This document shows, in pieces, positions 50,530 through 60,810 of a stretch of 64,000 bases of DNA. Every line of letters starts with the position of its first letter. The stretch's first letter is position 1. The notes under the pieces are model-generated. The model saw nothing but the letters and a program-made list of their open reading frames with translations. It was not told the origin of the DNA and searched no databases. Origin of the DNA: Ricinus communis. Lineage: Eukaryota; Streptophyta; Magnoliopsida; Malpighiales; Euphorbiaceae. Position numbers and translations under genes: made by a program. Location: the NCBI RefSeq assembly GCF_019578655.1, contig NC_063258.1:23316802-23380801 (forward strand). The letters are read 5' to 3'.

Positions 50530-52553
50530 GCGAGCCTCAAATGCCGTGGTGTCAGGTACTATTCTTGTTTGTCATTCCGAGGCTAGAGTTTTGTTAGACC
50601 CTGGGCTACCCATTCTTCAGACGCCCTAGTTTTGCCATAAGATTGGATGTCCGGCCCGTTAGGCTCCCGCTAAGTGAGGCCTTAGAGACCGATGTCGGTA
50701 TCCGTTGTGTCCGGTGTCTGTTGAGGGTCGAGATTTGGTTGCTGACCTAATTCTTTTAGATGTGATGGATTTTGATGTGATTTTGGGAATGGATTGGTTA
50801 GCTTTGCATTTCGCCATGTTGGACTCACGGGAGAAACAAGTGACTTTCCGAATTCTTGGAGACTCAGAGTTCTATTTTAAAGGTGAGCAGATACCTTCTC
50901 CCACGAATCTCGTGTCGGCGATTACAGCTAGGCGGATGCTTCGCCGCGGATGTCAGGGATATTTGGCTTTGGTTAGGGATACCTCTGCAAGGAAAGGTTG
51001 CGTCGAAGACGTTCCGGTGGTTTGCGAGTTTCCTGATGTATTTCCAGAAGAACTACCTGGATTGCCGCCCCAATAGAGATAGAATTCTGACGACGTGATA
51101 CCGGCACAACACCTATCTCTTTCGCCGCCCTACCGAATGGCACCGTACCGAGTTAAGAGAGCTAAAGGAGGCGATTGCAAGACCTCCTAGATAAGGGTTT
51201 CATTAGACCTAGTACGTCTCTTTGGGGTGCTCCTGTTCGCTCAGAAGAAGAAGGATGGCACCTTGCGTCTTTGCATCGACACGCAGAACTAAATAAGGCG
51301 ACGATTCAGAATCGCAGATCCGCTTCCTCGCATCGATGACCTATTTGATCAGCTTCAGGGAGCGGTGTATTTCTCCAAGATTGATCTACGATCAGGGTAT
51401 CACCAGTTAAGGATCCGTGGTGAAGATGTGCCAAAGACGGCGTTCAGGACGCGTTATGGGCATTATGAGTTTCTGGTGATGTCGTTTGGACTCACTAATG
51501 CCCCTGCGGCTTTTATGGATTTGATGAATCGAGTGTTCAAGGAATTTCTGGATCGTTTTGTCATCGTATTCATTGATGATATCTTGGTTTATTCCAAAAG
51601 CGAAGAGGAGCACGCGTGGCACTTGAGGATAGTACTTCAGACTTTGAGGGAGCATCAATTGTACGCTAAGTTCTCCAAGTGCGAGTTCTGGTTGGAAAGC
51701 GTTGCTTTTCTGGGGCACATAGTGTCTAAAGAGGGTATTCAAGTGGACCCTAAGAAAGTGGAGGCAGTAACTGATTGGCAGAGGCCAACTTCAGTGACTG
51801 AAGTGCGTAGCTTTCTAGGTCGCGCTACCACGATTTGTGCAAGACTTTTCGAGGATAGCAGCCTTTGACTAAGTTGACTCGGAAAAATGTCAGGTTTCAG
51901 TGGACTGACGTGTGAGAGAAGCTTTCAAAAGTTGAAGCACTGTTTGACTTGACTCGGTGTTGACCTTACCTTCCGGACTGGTGGATTCACGGTGTATTCG
52001 CGACGCCTTCTAGAGTGGGTTTGGGTTGTGTTCGATGCAAAATGGAAAGGTAATAGCTTATGCGTCTAGGCAATTGAAGAAGCATGAACAAAATTACCCG
52101 ACCCATGATTTGGAGATGGCAGCAGTAATCTTTGCATTAAAGATTTGGAGGCACTATCTCTATGGAGAGACGTGCGAGATTTATACGGATCATAAAAGCT
52201 TAAAGTATATTTTCCAACAGAAGGATTTGAACCTGAGGCAGAGAAGGTGGTTAGAGCTTCTGAAGGACTATGATTGTAATATTCTCTACCACCCGGGTAA
52301 TGCGAATGTTGTGGCTGATGCTTTGAGCAGGAAGTCGGTAGGTAGTCTTGCTCATGTCAGTGTAGAGAAGAGACCGTTGGCTGAAGGGTTGCATGAACTG
52401 TATGATCAAGGGTTTCAGGTGGAAATATTAGAATCGGGTGTGATGTTAGCACATTTCAGGGTTAGGTCTGTGCTTGTCGACAGAATCAGGATGGCTCAGA
52501 ATCGGGACCCACAGTTGCAGAAAATCTTGGAAGATGTGCAGCAGGGTCGTGAC
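50530..52553 (+). pseudogene. Element E pol remnant: protease, RT, RNase H; integrase absent
   Basis: The protease site reads LLDPGLP where D-S/T-G is expected. DFDVILGMDWL near 50770 and FPEELPGLPP near 51040 are the usual landmarks. RT (51290-51868) shows [24 protein letters not shown] and [11 protein letters not shown]; the region 51070-51360 is frame-broken. RNase H (52026-52360) shows [20 protein letters not shown] and VVADALSRK. The frame ends at the junction near 52553, before the integrase zinc region, so integrase and chromodomain are lost. Confidence 0.88.
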
Positions 52554-52876
52554 AGTTATGATTCTAAGGGACGGTGATATTGAGTCGGAGAGTGAGGGGG
52601 ATAGTGATGATGATATGCCTTCTTTAGAAGACTGTAGTGATGTTGAATGTGCTAAGGGAGATAATCTTGTTGTTCAAAGAACATTGAGTTTGCAAAATAA
52701 ACATGATGTCCATAGGGAGCAAAGGGAAAATTTGTTTCATACTCATTGTTTGATTTCTAACAAGTTGTGCAACATAATTGTGGATAGTGGAAGTTGTACC
52801 AATGTAGCAAGCACTTTGCTAGTGGAGAAATTGAAGTTGCCTACTACCAAGCACCCAAGACTATACAAGTTGCAAT
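52554..52876 (+). repeat. Element B protease segment, duplicate copy 2
   Basis: Second copy of 47787-48109. It continues into the rest of element B pol, so this is the side joined to the downstream gene. Confidence 0.93.
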
Positions 52877-54959
52877 GGCTTAATGAAAGTGGAGTTGTGA
52901 AGGTAATAAGCAAGTTTTAGTTTCTTTTCAAATTGGTAGATATAAGGATGAGGTGTTGTGTGATGTGTTGCCAATGTTGGCCGGACATATATTGTTGGGG
53001 AGACCTTGGCAATATGATAGAAGGGCTAGTCATGATGGATTCAAAAATATGTGTACTTTGACTATGGATGGAAAAAGGTTTAACCTTGGACCATTAACTC
53101 CAAAACAGATTTTTGAAGACCAAATGCGCATCAAGCAACAATATGAAGAAATGGGTTCTTCATTGGGAAACTCTTTGGGAAGGGAAACCTTTGAGAGTAA
53201 AGAAAAAGGTGAGATGAGTGAACCTAAAAATTCCAATTCTCTTGACCAAAATGGGAAACACAAGGTGAGAGAAAACAAGGAAGGTTCAAATGAAAGAAAA
53301 ATGAGTGTTTATGCAAAAATGAGTGATGTGAAGGAAGCTATGCTTTTGAGGCAACACATGCTTGTACTTATGTACAAGGAGATTTTGCATATTTCTAACG
53401 AAATAACCAATTGTTTGCCTAGTGTTGTTGTTGATCTTTTGCAGGTTTATGAAGATTTATTTCCGGAAGAAATTCCAAATGGTTTGCCACCTAAAAGAGG
53501 CATTGAGCACCAAATTGATTTCATACCCAGAGCAAGCATTCTAAATAGACCAGCATATAGATGTAATCCGGAGGAGGCAAAGGAAATCGAAAAGCAAGTG
53601 AGTGAGCTTATGGAGAAGGGTTATGTTCGTGAAAGCATGAGTCCATGTGTCGTACCCGTCTTGTTAGTGCCTAAGAAAGATGGAACTTGGAGGATGTGTG
53701 TTGATTGCCGTGCCATCAACAAAATCACAGTGAAGTATAGACATCCCATTCCTAGGCTAGATGACATGTTGGATGAATTGCATGGTTCATGTTTGTTTTC
53801 AAAAATTGATTTGAAATCTGGTTATCATCAAATTAGAATGAGAGAAGGTGATGAATGGAAAACAAGTTTTAAAACTAAACATGGTTTATATGAGTGGTTA
53901 GTAATGCCTTTTGGTTTAACTAATGCACCAAGCACTTTCATGAGATTGATGAATCATGTTTTAAGAGCATTCATAGGCAAATTTGTTGTTGTCTATTTTG
54001 ATGATATCTTGGTTTATAGCAAAAATTTAGATGAGCATGTACAACATTTGACTTGTATTTTTTATGTGCTTAGAGAAGAGAAGTTGTATGCTAATCTAAA
54101 GAAATGTTGTTTTTGCACTAATGAAATTACTTTTCTTGGATATATTGTCAATGACAAGGGTATTCATGTTGATCAAGAAAAGGTAAAAGTAATTAGAGAA
54201 TGGCCAATACCCACAAGTGTAAGTGATGTAAGAAGCTTTCATGGTTTAGCTAGCTTTTATAGAAGGTTGATTAAGAATTTTTCTACCATAGTTGCACCTT
54301 TAACTGAATGCATAAAAAAGAATGTTGGTTTTAAGTGGGGAATTGAACAAGATGAGGCTTTTAACTTGCTAAAAGACAAATTAAGTTCTGCACCCTTGTT
54401 ATCTTTTCCAAATTTTACTAAACCTTTTGAGATTGAGTGTGATGCAAGTGGCATAGGTATTGGAGGAGTTTTGATGCAAGAAGGCAAGCCCACAGCATTC
54501 TTTAGCGAAAAGCTAAGTGGAGCAAGTCTAAACTACCCTACATATGACAAGGAGTTCTATGCATTAGTGAGGGTTCTAAAGATATGGCAGCATTACCTTG
54601 GCTACAAAGAATTCATAATTCACACTGACCATGAGTCCTTGAAGTATCTCAAAGGACAAGGAAAGCTCAACAAGAGACATGCAAAATGGGTGGAATTCAT
54701 TGAATCCTTTCCATACATCATTAAGTACAAGCAAGGGAAAGAAAATGTGGTGGCCGATGCATTGTCAAGAAGGTATGCCTTGATCTCTAAACTTGATGCA
54801 AAATTATTAGGATTTGAATACATAAAAGATCCGTATTCTAATGATCCTGATTTTGCTAATGTTTATGGGGTATGTGAGAAAGGGGTTTTGATAAGTTCTA
54901 TAAGTTTGATGGTTTTCTTTTTCGGGAAAACAAATTGTGTGTGCCACAAAGTTCTTTGA
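52877..54959 (+). pseudogene. Element B protease end, RT and RNase H
   Basis: A frameshift near 52905 precedes the long frame that opens at 52953 with [15 protein letters not shown] shows [30 protein letters not shown] and [11 protein letters not shown] (catalytic Asp pair near 54000). RNase H shows [28 protein letters not shown] and [10 protein letters not shown] 668-codon stretch is open to 54959, the longest intact frame in the window, but it leaves the integrase frame near 54890 after VCEKGV. Motifs in RT and RNase H look intact. Confidence 0.92.
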
Positions 54960-56270
54960 GAGAGTTACTTGTGAGAGAGGCACATAGTGGAGGTTTAATG
55001 GGACAATTTGGGATTAAGAAAACTTTGGATATGTTGGGTGACCATTTCTTTTGGCCACACATGAAAAGGGATGTTGAGAGAATTTGTGAGAAATGCATTA
55101 CTTGCAAACAAGCCAAATCCAAAGCAATGCCTCATGGTTTGTATACACCTCTTCCCATACCAAATGAACCTTGGGTAGACATTTCTATGGACTTTGTTTT
55201 AGGATTACCTAGGTCCAAGGGAGGGAGAGATTCTATTTTTGTTGTTGTGGACAGGTTTAGCAAAATGGCACATTTCATTCCATGTCACAAGACAGATGAT
55301 GCAACCCATATTGCGAATCTATTCTTCAAGGAGATTGTAAGGCTGCATGGAGTGCTAAGGACCATTGTGAGTGATAGGGATGTCAAATTCCTAAGTCACT
55401 TTTGGAAGACTCTTTGGGGAAAGATGGGGACAAAGCTTTTGTATTCTACAACTTGTCATCCATGAAACGGATGGACAAACAGAGGTGGTCAATAGGACAC
55501 TTGCAACACTTTTGAGGGCTCTCATCCAAAGAAATCTGAAGAATTGGGAAGAATGTTTGCCACATGTGGAATTTGCTTACAATAGGAGTGTGCATGGTTC
55601 AACAAATTGCTCACCCTTTGAAGTTGTGTATGGATTCAATCCATTGACTCCATTAGATTTGCTACCATTGCCATTGGACAAAGCTAATTTAGAGGGGAAA
55701 CAAAAAGCTGAATTCATCAAGACTTTGCATGAGAAGGTGCATGCAAACATTGAGAAGAAAACACTCCAATATGAAAAGCAACACAACAAAGGGAGGAAGC
55801 AAGTCATTTTTGAGCCTCGAGATTGGGTGTGGGTGCACTTGAGGAAGGAAAGATTTCCTAACCAAAGGAAATCAAAGCTTATGCCAAGAGGAGATGGTCC
55901 TTTTAGAGTGCTTCAACGCATCAACAACAATGCCTACAAGCTAGAACTTCCAAGTGAGTATGGCAATGTTAGTGCTAACTTCAATGTTAGTGACTTGTCT
56001 TTGTTTGATGTAGGTGATGAAGATGATGGAGCTGATTTGTGGACAAATCCTTTTGAAGAAAGGGGGAATGATGTGAATCCAAGTTTAAAGCTTAAAGAGA
56101 TCCAAGATCCATTAATAGTACAAGAAGGCCCAATCACAAGGTCCAAATCCAAAAAGCTTCAACAAGCCATATTGGGTTTAATTAGGGACATTTGGAAAGT
56201 CCAAGAACTTCAACCCAATAAGGCATCCATGGAGGCCCAAGGAATAATATTTAACTTGTTTTTATGTTAA
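54935..56270 (+). pseudogene. Element B integrase and LTR-encoded C-terminal tail
   Basis: The integrase zinc region has CEKCITC preceded by the His pair ([12 protein letters not shown]). The core has acidic sites in [16 protein letters not shown] and QTEVVNR. One extra base near 55463 breaks the frame just before the last. The frame then runs from 55485 to the stop at 56268-56270. It crosses the 3' LTR border at 56069, so about 66 residues with EGPITRSKSKK are encoded in the LTR. This layout is known for CRM-group chromoviruses. Confidence 0.9.
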
Positions 56271-56902
56271 TAAAAATTAGGGTTACATGTAGCCACCATA
56301 CAAGTTAATGTGGTAATTAATAAAAAGTAATGGCTATCAATGTAGGTAATGGTTATTAAGAGCCACCATATACAAGTTAATGGGGTAATTAATACCAAGT
56401 AATGGCTATTAGTGTGGATAGTGGTTACTAAGGCCATTTAAGAGTAAAAGTAATCCTATGTGTGTGAGTCTATTTTAGTAGTGTGTGCATGGACTTGTAC
56501 TCTATATAAACAAGTCCTTTTCTCTTTCTTTTAGAGCATAATTGAATTTGATATATGAAATTTTGTTTGAGTTTTATTGTGAGGAATTTTGTCTTTAATT
56601 TCTTGCTTGAACTTTGCGACTTATCAAGCTTTATTCTAGCTTGTGGTGTCAAAATCTAAATCTTTATTTTCTTGTTATTTATCAAACTTTCTTGTTTGTG
56701 GCATAAGAGGAAATTCAAAGTCTATCTTAGTATCTTTATCCTTGTTGGTAAAGGGGTTAAGTAGCATCCATCTTCTTACTTCAATCTTTGAACGATCCGA
56801 ATTTGTGGATTAAATTGGTAATTTCTAGTTTTCTTCTAATTCAACTTATCATAGTATTTTTGCTATTGGGGAGTTAATTGATGAAACCTACAATTCCCAT
56901 TA
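56069..56902 (+). repeat. Element B 3' LTR
   Basis: 834 bases, TGATGTGAATCC to AATTCCCATTA; the last C is T here. A purine tract GAAGAAAGGGGGAA (56055-56068) lies directly before it. Confidence 0.95.
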
Positions 56903-57829
56903 GAACTTGTACAAGCTTTCATTCACAAGTTAAATAAGATTTTTTTCTCTAAAAGACATGGGGTCTCTACATTATTTTCTTAGCATTGAAGTTCACAAAG
57001 ATGAGACTCTCATGTTTCTTACGCAATCCAGATATATTAAAAATTTGCTATAAAAAGTTGAATAGGAAATGTTAAGGCCTGTTCAACGCCTCTTACTACT
57101 GGGAAAAATATATCTAAAGAAGAAGGAGAAGTCATAAGGAATCCAACTTCTTATAGACAAATTATAGGAGCTCTTCAGTATCTCACACACACTCGGCCAG
57201 ATATAGCATAATGCTATCAACAAGTTTAGTCAGTTTCTTCAACAACCAACTTTGGTTCATTGGCAAGCAATCAAAAGGGTTCTTTGTTACTTGAGTGGAA
57301 TTGTTTCAGTTGGGTTGTATATCAAATACAATGACAGGCTTTATTTAAATGGATTTTCTGATGCTGATTGGGCGAGTTGCCCAGATGATCGTTGATCAGT
57401 TGCAGGGTATTGTGTTTACTTTGGTGATACTTTGATTTCTTGGTCTTCTAAGAAACAACATGTTGTAGCAAGATCGAGCACTGAGTCTGAGTACAGGGCT
57501 TTAGCAAATCTTGCTGCAGAGATGTCACGGATTACTTCACTTCTCAAATAATTTTCATTATTTCTATCTTCCAGACCCATAGTGTGGGTTGATAACTTAA
57601 GTGCAGCTGCTCTCGCTTCTAATCTTGTGCACCATGCTCGAACGAAGCATATTGAAATAGATGTTCACTTTGTTAGAGATATGGTTTTAAGGAAAAATCT
57701 GGAAATTCGATATATTTCATCACATGATCAGATAGTAGGCTGTCTTACAAAGACGCTAATAAATTCTCAGTTTCAGTTCTTGCATGGCAAACTCAGTGTG
57801 GTTGAATCACCCTTTCGTTTGAGGGGGAG
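56903..57829 (+). pseudogene. Element C reverse transcriptase end and RNase H
   Basis: Resumes after element B with the RT C-terminus. RNase H text follows: ADWASCPDD near 57365, SWSSKKQHVVARSSTESEY near 57440-57495, then VWVDNLSAAALASN and HHARTKHIEIDVHFVRD. The expected GCPDDR..STGGY area holds a TGA. It ends with FRLRGRVK and the purine tract GAGGGGGAG before the 3' LTR. Several stops make it dead. Confidence 0.88.
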
Positions 57830-58133
57830 AGTTAAAACAGCAACGTGATTGTTGTTGTTTCTGTTACTACTTGAAGTGCTCAACCTTGGTGCCAAGTCTT
57901 CAACCGAATTTCTTGCTTGTTTACTTAGTCATATATACGTTAGTTGTTCCTATTTCATTGCCTAAGAATCCTTCATGTATTCCTTTTAATTTCTATCAAG
58001 TAGTTTGTATCTTCTTATATAAATACAGGAATGAAATATCAGTGAAATATAGAGCTGCATTATTCAATTACTTCTATTGTTCTATCTTTATTTTCTAGCT
58101 ATTATTTCTGATGTTCTATCTTTTTTTTTAGTT
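57830..58133 (+). repeat. Element C 3' LTR
   Basis: 304 bases, AGTTAAAACAGC to TTTTAGTT. About 24 differences from the 5' LTR by eye, including one indel in the terminal T run. Confidence 0.88.
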
Positions 58134-58470
58134 GGAAAGGTGCTATTAAATTCCAAATATATCTCCATAACTTTTGATTGCCCACTAATACTGATTTGAG
58201 AGGACTTAGCAATGAAATACAACCTAGATTTAACCGAGTAATGGCCATTAGTGGTAGTGCTAGGCGAATCGGTCTTTGGCATTCCTTTTGAGAAGGGAAT
58301 GTCCATGATAGCTTAAGTTTCTTCAGTTACACAATGCTCTGATTTTTTAAACGGTCCCAGCCCTTAATCAAATCAGCCGCAAGCACTGTATTACTGTTTA
58401 TAGAAGAGAGAGTTTGCAGCCTAAATCAGGCAAAGATGGTGTCCATGGGTTGCTCCATATGCATTTGATG
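58134..58470 (-). pseudogene. LINE-like fragment, right part
   Basis: On the minus strand the text includes DIPFSKGMPK, NGHYSVKS and, in another frame, LWRYIWNLIAPF. These are the landmarks just before the zinc-binding region of plant L1-type reverse transcriptases. It is the upstream half of the fragment at 34300-34938, separated by element C. Stops and a frameshift show it was dead or has decayed. Confidence 0.72.
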
Positions 58471-58475
58471 CGCCT

Positions 58476-59960
58476 AGTGCTGTAAATGAACTAAATATCT
58501 CGCGAGCTATTCAATACTCAAATCGATAAAAAAAACTCGTTCGAGGTTATTCATTAATTTAAACTAGCTGAGCTCGAGCTTGACAGAGTTTAGTTCGTTA
58601 GCTCAAAAACAGATTGTCAATCTCGCTCGTTTGTAAAGTTCGACAAGCAGGTTCATGAGCAAGCTTCTTTATAGATTCGAGTTCGAATTTAAAATAATAA
58701 TAATAATAATATAACTACAACATTTAAATATAGCTATTACTATTAGTAAGAATTACAATAAAAATAATAAATAATAAACAAATATATTCTTTAATAATTT
58801 AATAAAATGGATATTTTTCAAATTAGATAAAATAAAATTGATTCATTAATATAATTTTTATTTTACTTATGAGTTATTGTGTATTATAAAATTTAATTAT
58901 ATTTTTACCTTCTAAATGCATCCTCTATTATACTAATTTAATAAAAAATTACTTATTATTAAAACTTTAATTAGTATACAATAGGTCATGACTAACCAGG
59001 CACTAGCATAGAAAGAAAAAGATTAAATATTGTATCTAAATGAATATACCATTGGTATTGTCATTGTTGCAAGATCTTATATATTTTTTAACCTTAACAC
59101 AAAGTATTTATTTTCAATCTCATACTCTTTAATTCTTAGATATTTCATATTTGTCCAACTCGAATCTTTGAGTCAATAGCAAGAGTCTCGGTGTTGGATT
59201 ATACGATTTTTTTGAGAAATCTTAATTTAATTGAAATTTTAGTTTGAATTTATATTTATATTTGTAAATGGTATTAAAATTGAAAACTAAGTTAAAATAA
59301 ATCAAAACTGTAATTTATATAAGTTAATATATTATTATGAAATTTTTTTAACTAACTTTATTATATTACATTTTAACTATTTTATATTTTAAAATTTATT
59401 TTAAATTTTATAAATATTATTCATTAGAATATGAGTGCCACAAGAAAATGAAATAGTGGGATTTATTTATATGCTTTTTTAAGTTAACATAGACTTATGA
59501 TATGTTTAGTATAGTTTCTTGTAACTTTTATGCACCGATGGTCTTTACTTTCATTATTCATGTTGTTTTAATAATACTTTTTTTTTATGTTTTGCTACAT
59601 TTTTAGAAGTTAATTTTGATAATTTTTATTGTAATTTTTATTTTTATTTTTTACTAAAATTGATATTTTTATCATTCTTTGCTATATTTTTAGATGTTGT
59701 TATTGATTAACTTAATTAAAAGGAATGCTTAACGAGCTCGAATTCGAATTTTTCTCATTATGCAACTACTTAATGAATCAAATTCAAACCGAGCTCAAGC
59801 TATTCCTCGAACCAAGCTAGTTACGAACTGAGCACAAGCTATTCGTGAGCCTAATTATTTTCAAATGAGCCGAGCTCAAGCTCCATTATAAAGCTCGAAT
59901 CGAGCTTGAGCCTCTGTCAGAATTAAACAAACCAAGCCTGAACTTGTTGATAATCAGCTC
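58476..59960. mobile_element. Possible hAT-like non-autonomous element with GAGCTCGAGC-type subterminal repeats
   Basis: Both ends (58490-58690 and 59720-59930) are rich in short words such as GAGCTCGAGC, AGCTCGAA and GAGCCGAGCTCAAGC in opposite senses, around an AT-rich middle without coding. The left edge TAGTGCTGTAAATGAAC recalls hAT termini (TAGGGxTGxxAA). A matching right terminus and an 8 bp duplication could not be seen. Confidence 0.45.
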
Positions 59961-60091
59961 CACTAAGTTCGATTATAGCCCAATGTACCACTAATTTCAA
60001 CTTAGAAGTAATATAAAAAAACATATACCACTTATTTTAGTTACTATAATATAATAAATTATCTTATTTATTCTAAGGAAATGCATGTTTA

Positions 60092-60127
60092 CTATATATG
60101 TATATGTATATATATGTATATGTATAC

Positions 60128-60212
<85 letters not shown>
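60092..60212. repeat. Long TA/TATG compound microsatellite
   Basis: Mixed TATG/TATA text from 60092, then a perfect TA run at about 60139-60212. Confidence 0.95.
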
Positions 60213-60214
<2 letters not shown>

Positions 60215-60270
60215 GTGTATATATAATTGTGTAAAGATATCGAAAATAATAAAAATAAAAATTAAAAGTT

Positions 60271-60671
60271 TAATAGCCTAAACAATTCAAACATTTACGG
60301 AATTTTGCTATTTTAGTCAATTTTTTAAAATTATCAACTTAGCCATGATTTAGTAAATTGAGCGCAATTTTAGTTTAATTGAGTTATTTGTTAAAATTAA
60401 GTAACGTGACAATAATATGGATGCCAGTTAGAAAATAAAAAATCCAAATTAATGGGTTCTAATGCCATATTATTTATATAAATTATTTAATTTTAAATTT
60501 TTATTTCTTAAATTGCGTCCATGTTACTATCCACGTTGCTTAATTTTGACCAACTTCTTAATTTGGTAAAAACTATACTCAATTGAATAAATTCATGGCC
60601 AAATTGATAATTTTAAAAGAGTTAACCAAAATAATAAATTACCGCAGATGTTTAGATCTTTTAAACTATTA
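60271..60671. repeat. Foldback (MITE-like) element, about 400 bp
   Basis: The left arm from TAATAGCCTAAACAATTCAA and the right arm (read in reverse complement TAATAGTTTAAAAGATCT) align over about 150 bases with substitutions. Shared words include AAAATTATCAA and CCATGA. The short spacer and lack of coding fit a MITE. Confidence 0.6.
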
Positions 60672-60810
60672 AATCAAATTAAAATTCTAAAGATTTAAAT
60701 CATTAATATGAAAGAAATTGAAAATAATATGTGATGCATGAACAACTTATTGATTTAATGGAAAAAGTAATAAAAAAATTAAATCCATATATGTGTGTAA
60801 AAGTTAAGAT

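Larger units (their letters stand above)
48110..52553 (+). mobile_element. Element E: truncated Ty3/Gypsy (Tekay/Del-like) fragment inside element B
   Basis: 4444 bases. It holds the end of an LTR, a primer site, gag, protease, RT and RNase H; integrase and the second LTR are missing. The LTR end matches the solo LTR at 22403-25316 (same last ~80 bases with few changes). It is flanked by the 323 bp direct repeats of element B, not by a 5 bp duplication. Base composition is visibly more GC-rich than B. Confidence 0.88.
45290..56902 (+). mobile_element. Element B: Ty3/Gypsy retrotransposon inserted in element C, itself carrying fragment E
   Basis: Both LTRs are 834 bases (45290-46123, 56069-56902) with TGAT at the start and ATCA (ATTA in the 3' copy) at the end. 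Flanking pentamers are TAACT (45285-45289) and GAACT (56903-56907), a target duplication with one change. Without B the RT text of C reads on in one frame. About 16 of 834 LTR positions differ by eye, so it is younger than C. It is the same general type as D. Internal length is inflated by E (48110-52553) and a 323 bp duplication. Confidence 0.94.
34939..58133 (+). mobile_element. Element C: old Ty1/Copia retrotransposon, split by elements D and B
   Basis: LTRs of 305 and 304 bases (34939-35243, 57830-58133) with the target duplication GGAAA at 34934-34938 and 58134-58138. Removing the element and one duplication copy makes the minus-strand LINE zinc-region text run on in one frame across the join, which confirms the borders. 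The element's own DNA is about 4.8 kb; the rest is D (36265-43059) and B (45290-56902). By eye the LTRs differ at about 24 of 304 sites, more than for D or B. The LTR ends read AG...CT rather than TG...CA. Confidence 0.92.

Noticed and set aside
52541..52555. GGTCGTGACA at the right edge of E, the same as the LTR end, considered as a second LTR border
   Set aside because: It is part of the continuous pol reading frame of E and no LTR sequence precedes it, so the likeness is chance.
34939..58133. Any element in the nest being autonomous and intact
   Set aside because: Each of C, D, B and E has in-frame stops, frameshifts, lost catalytic residues or missing domains.
60081..60281. Tyr/Ile-rich open frame
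   Set aside because: It is a read-through of the TA microsatellite.
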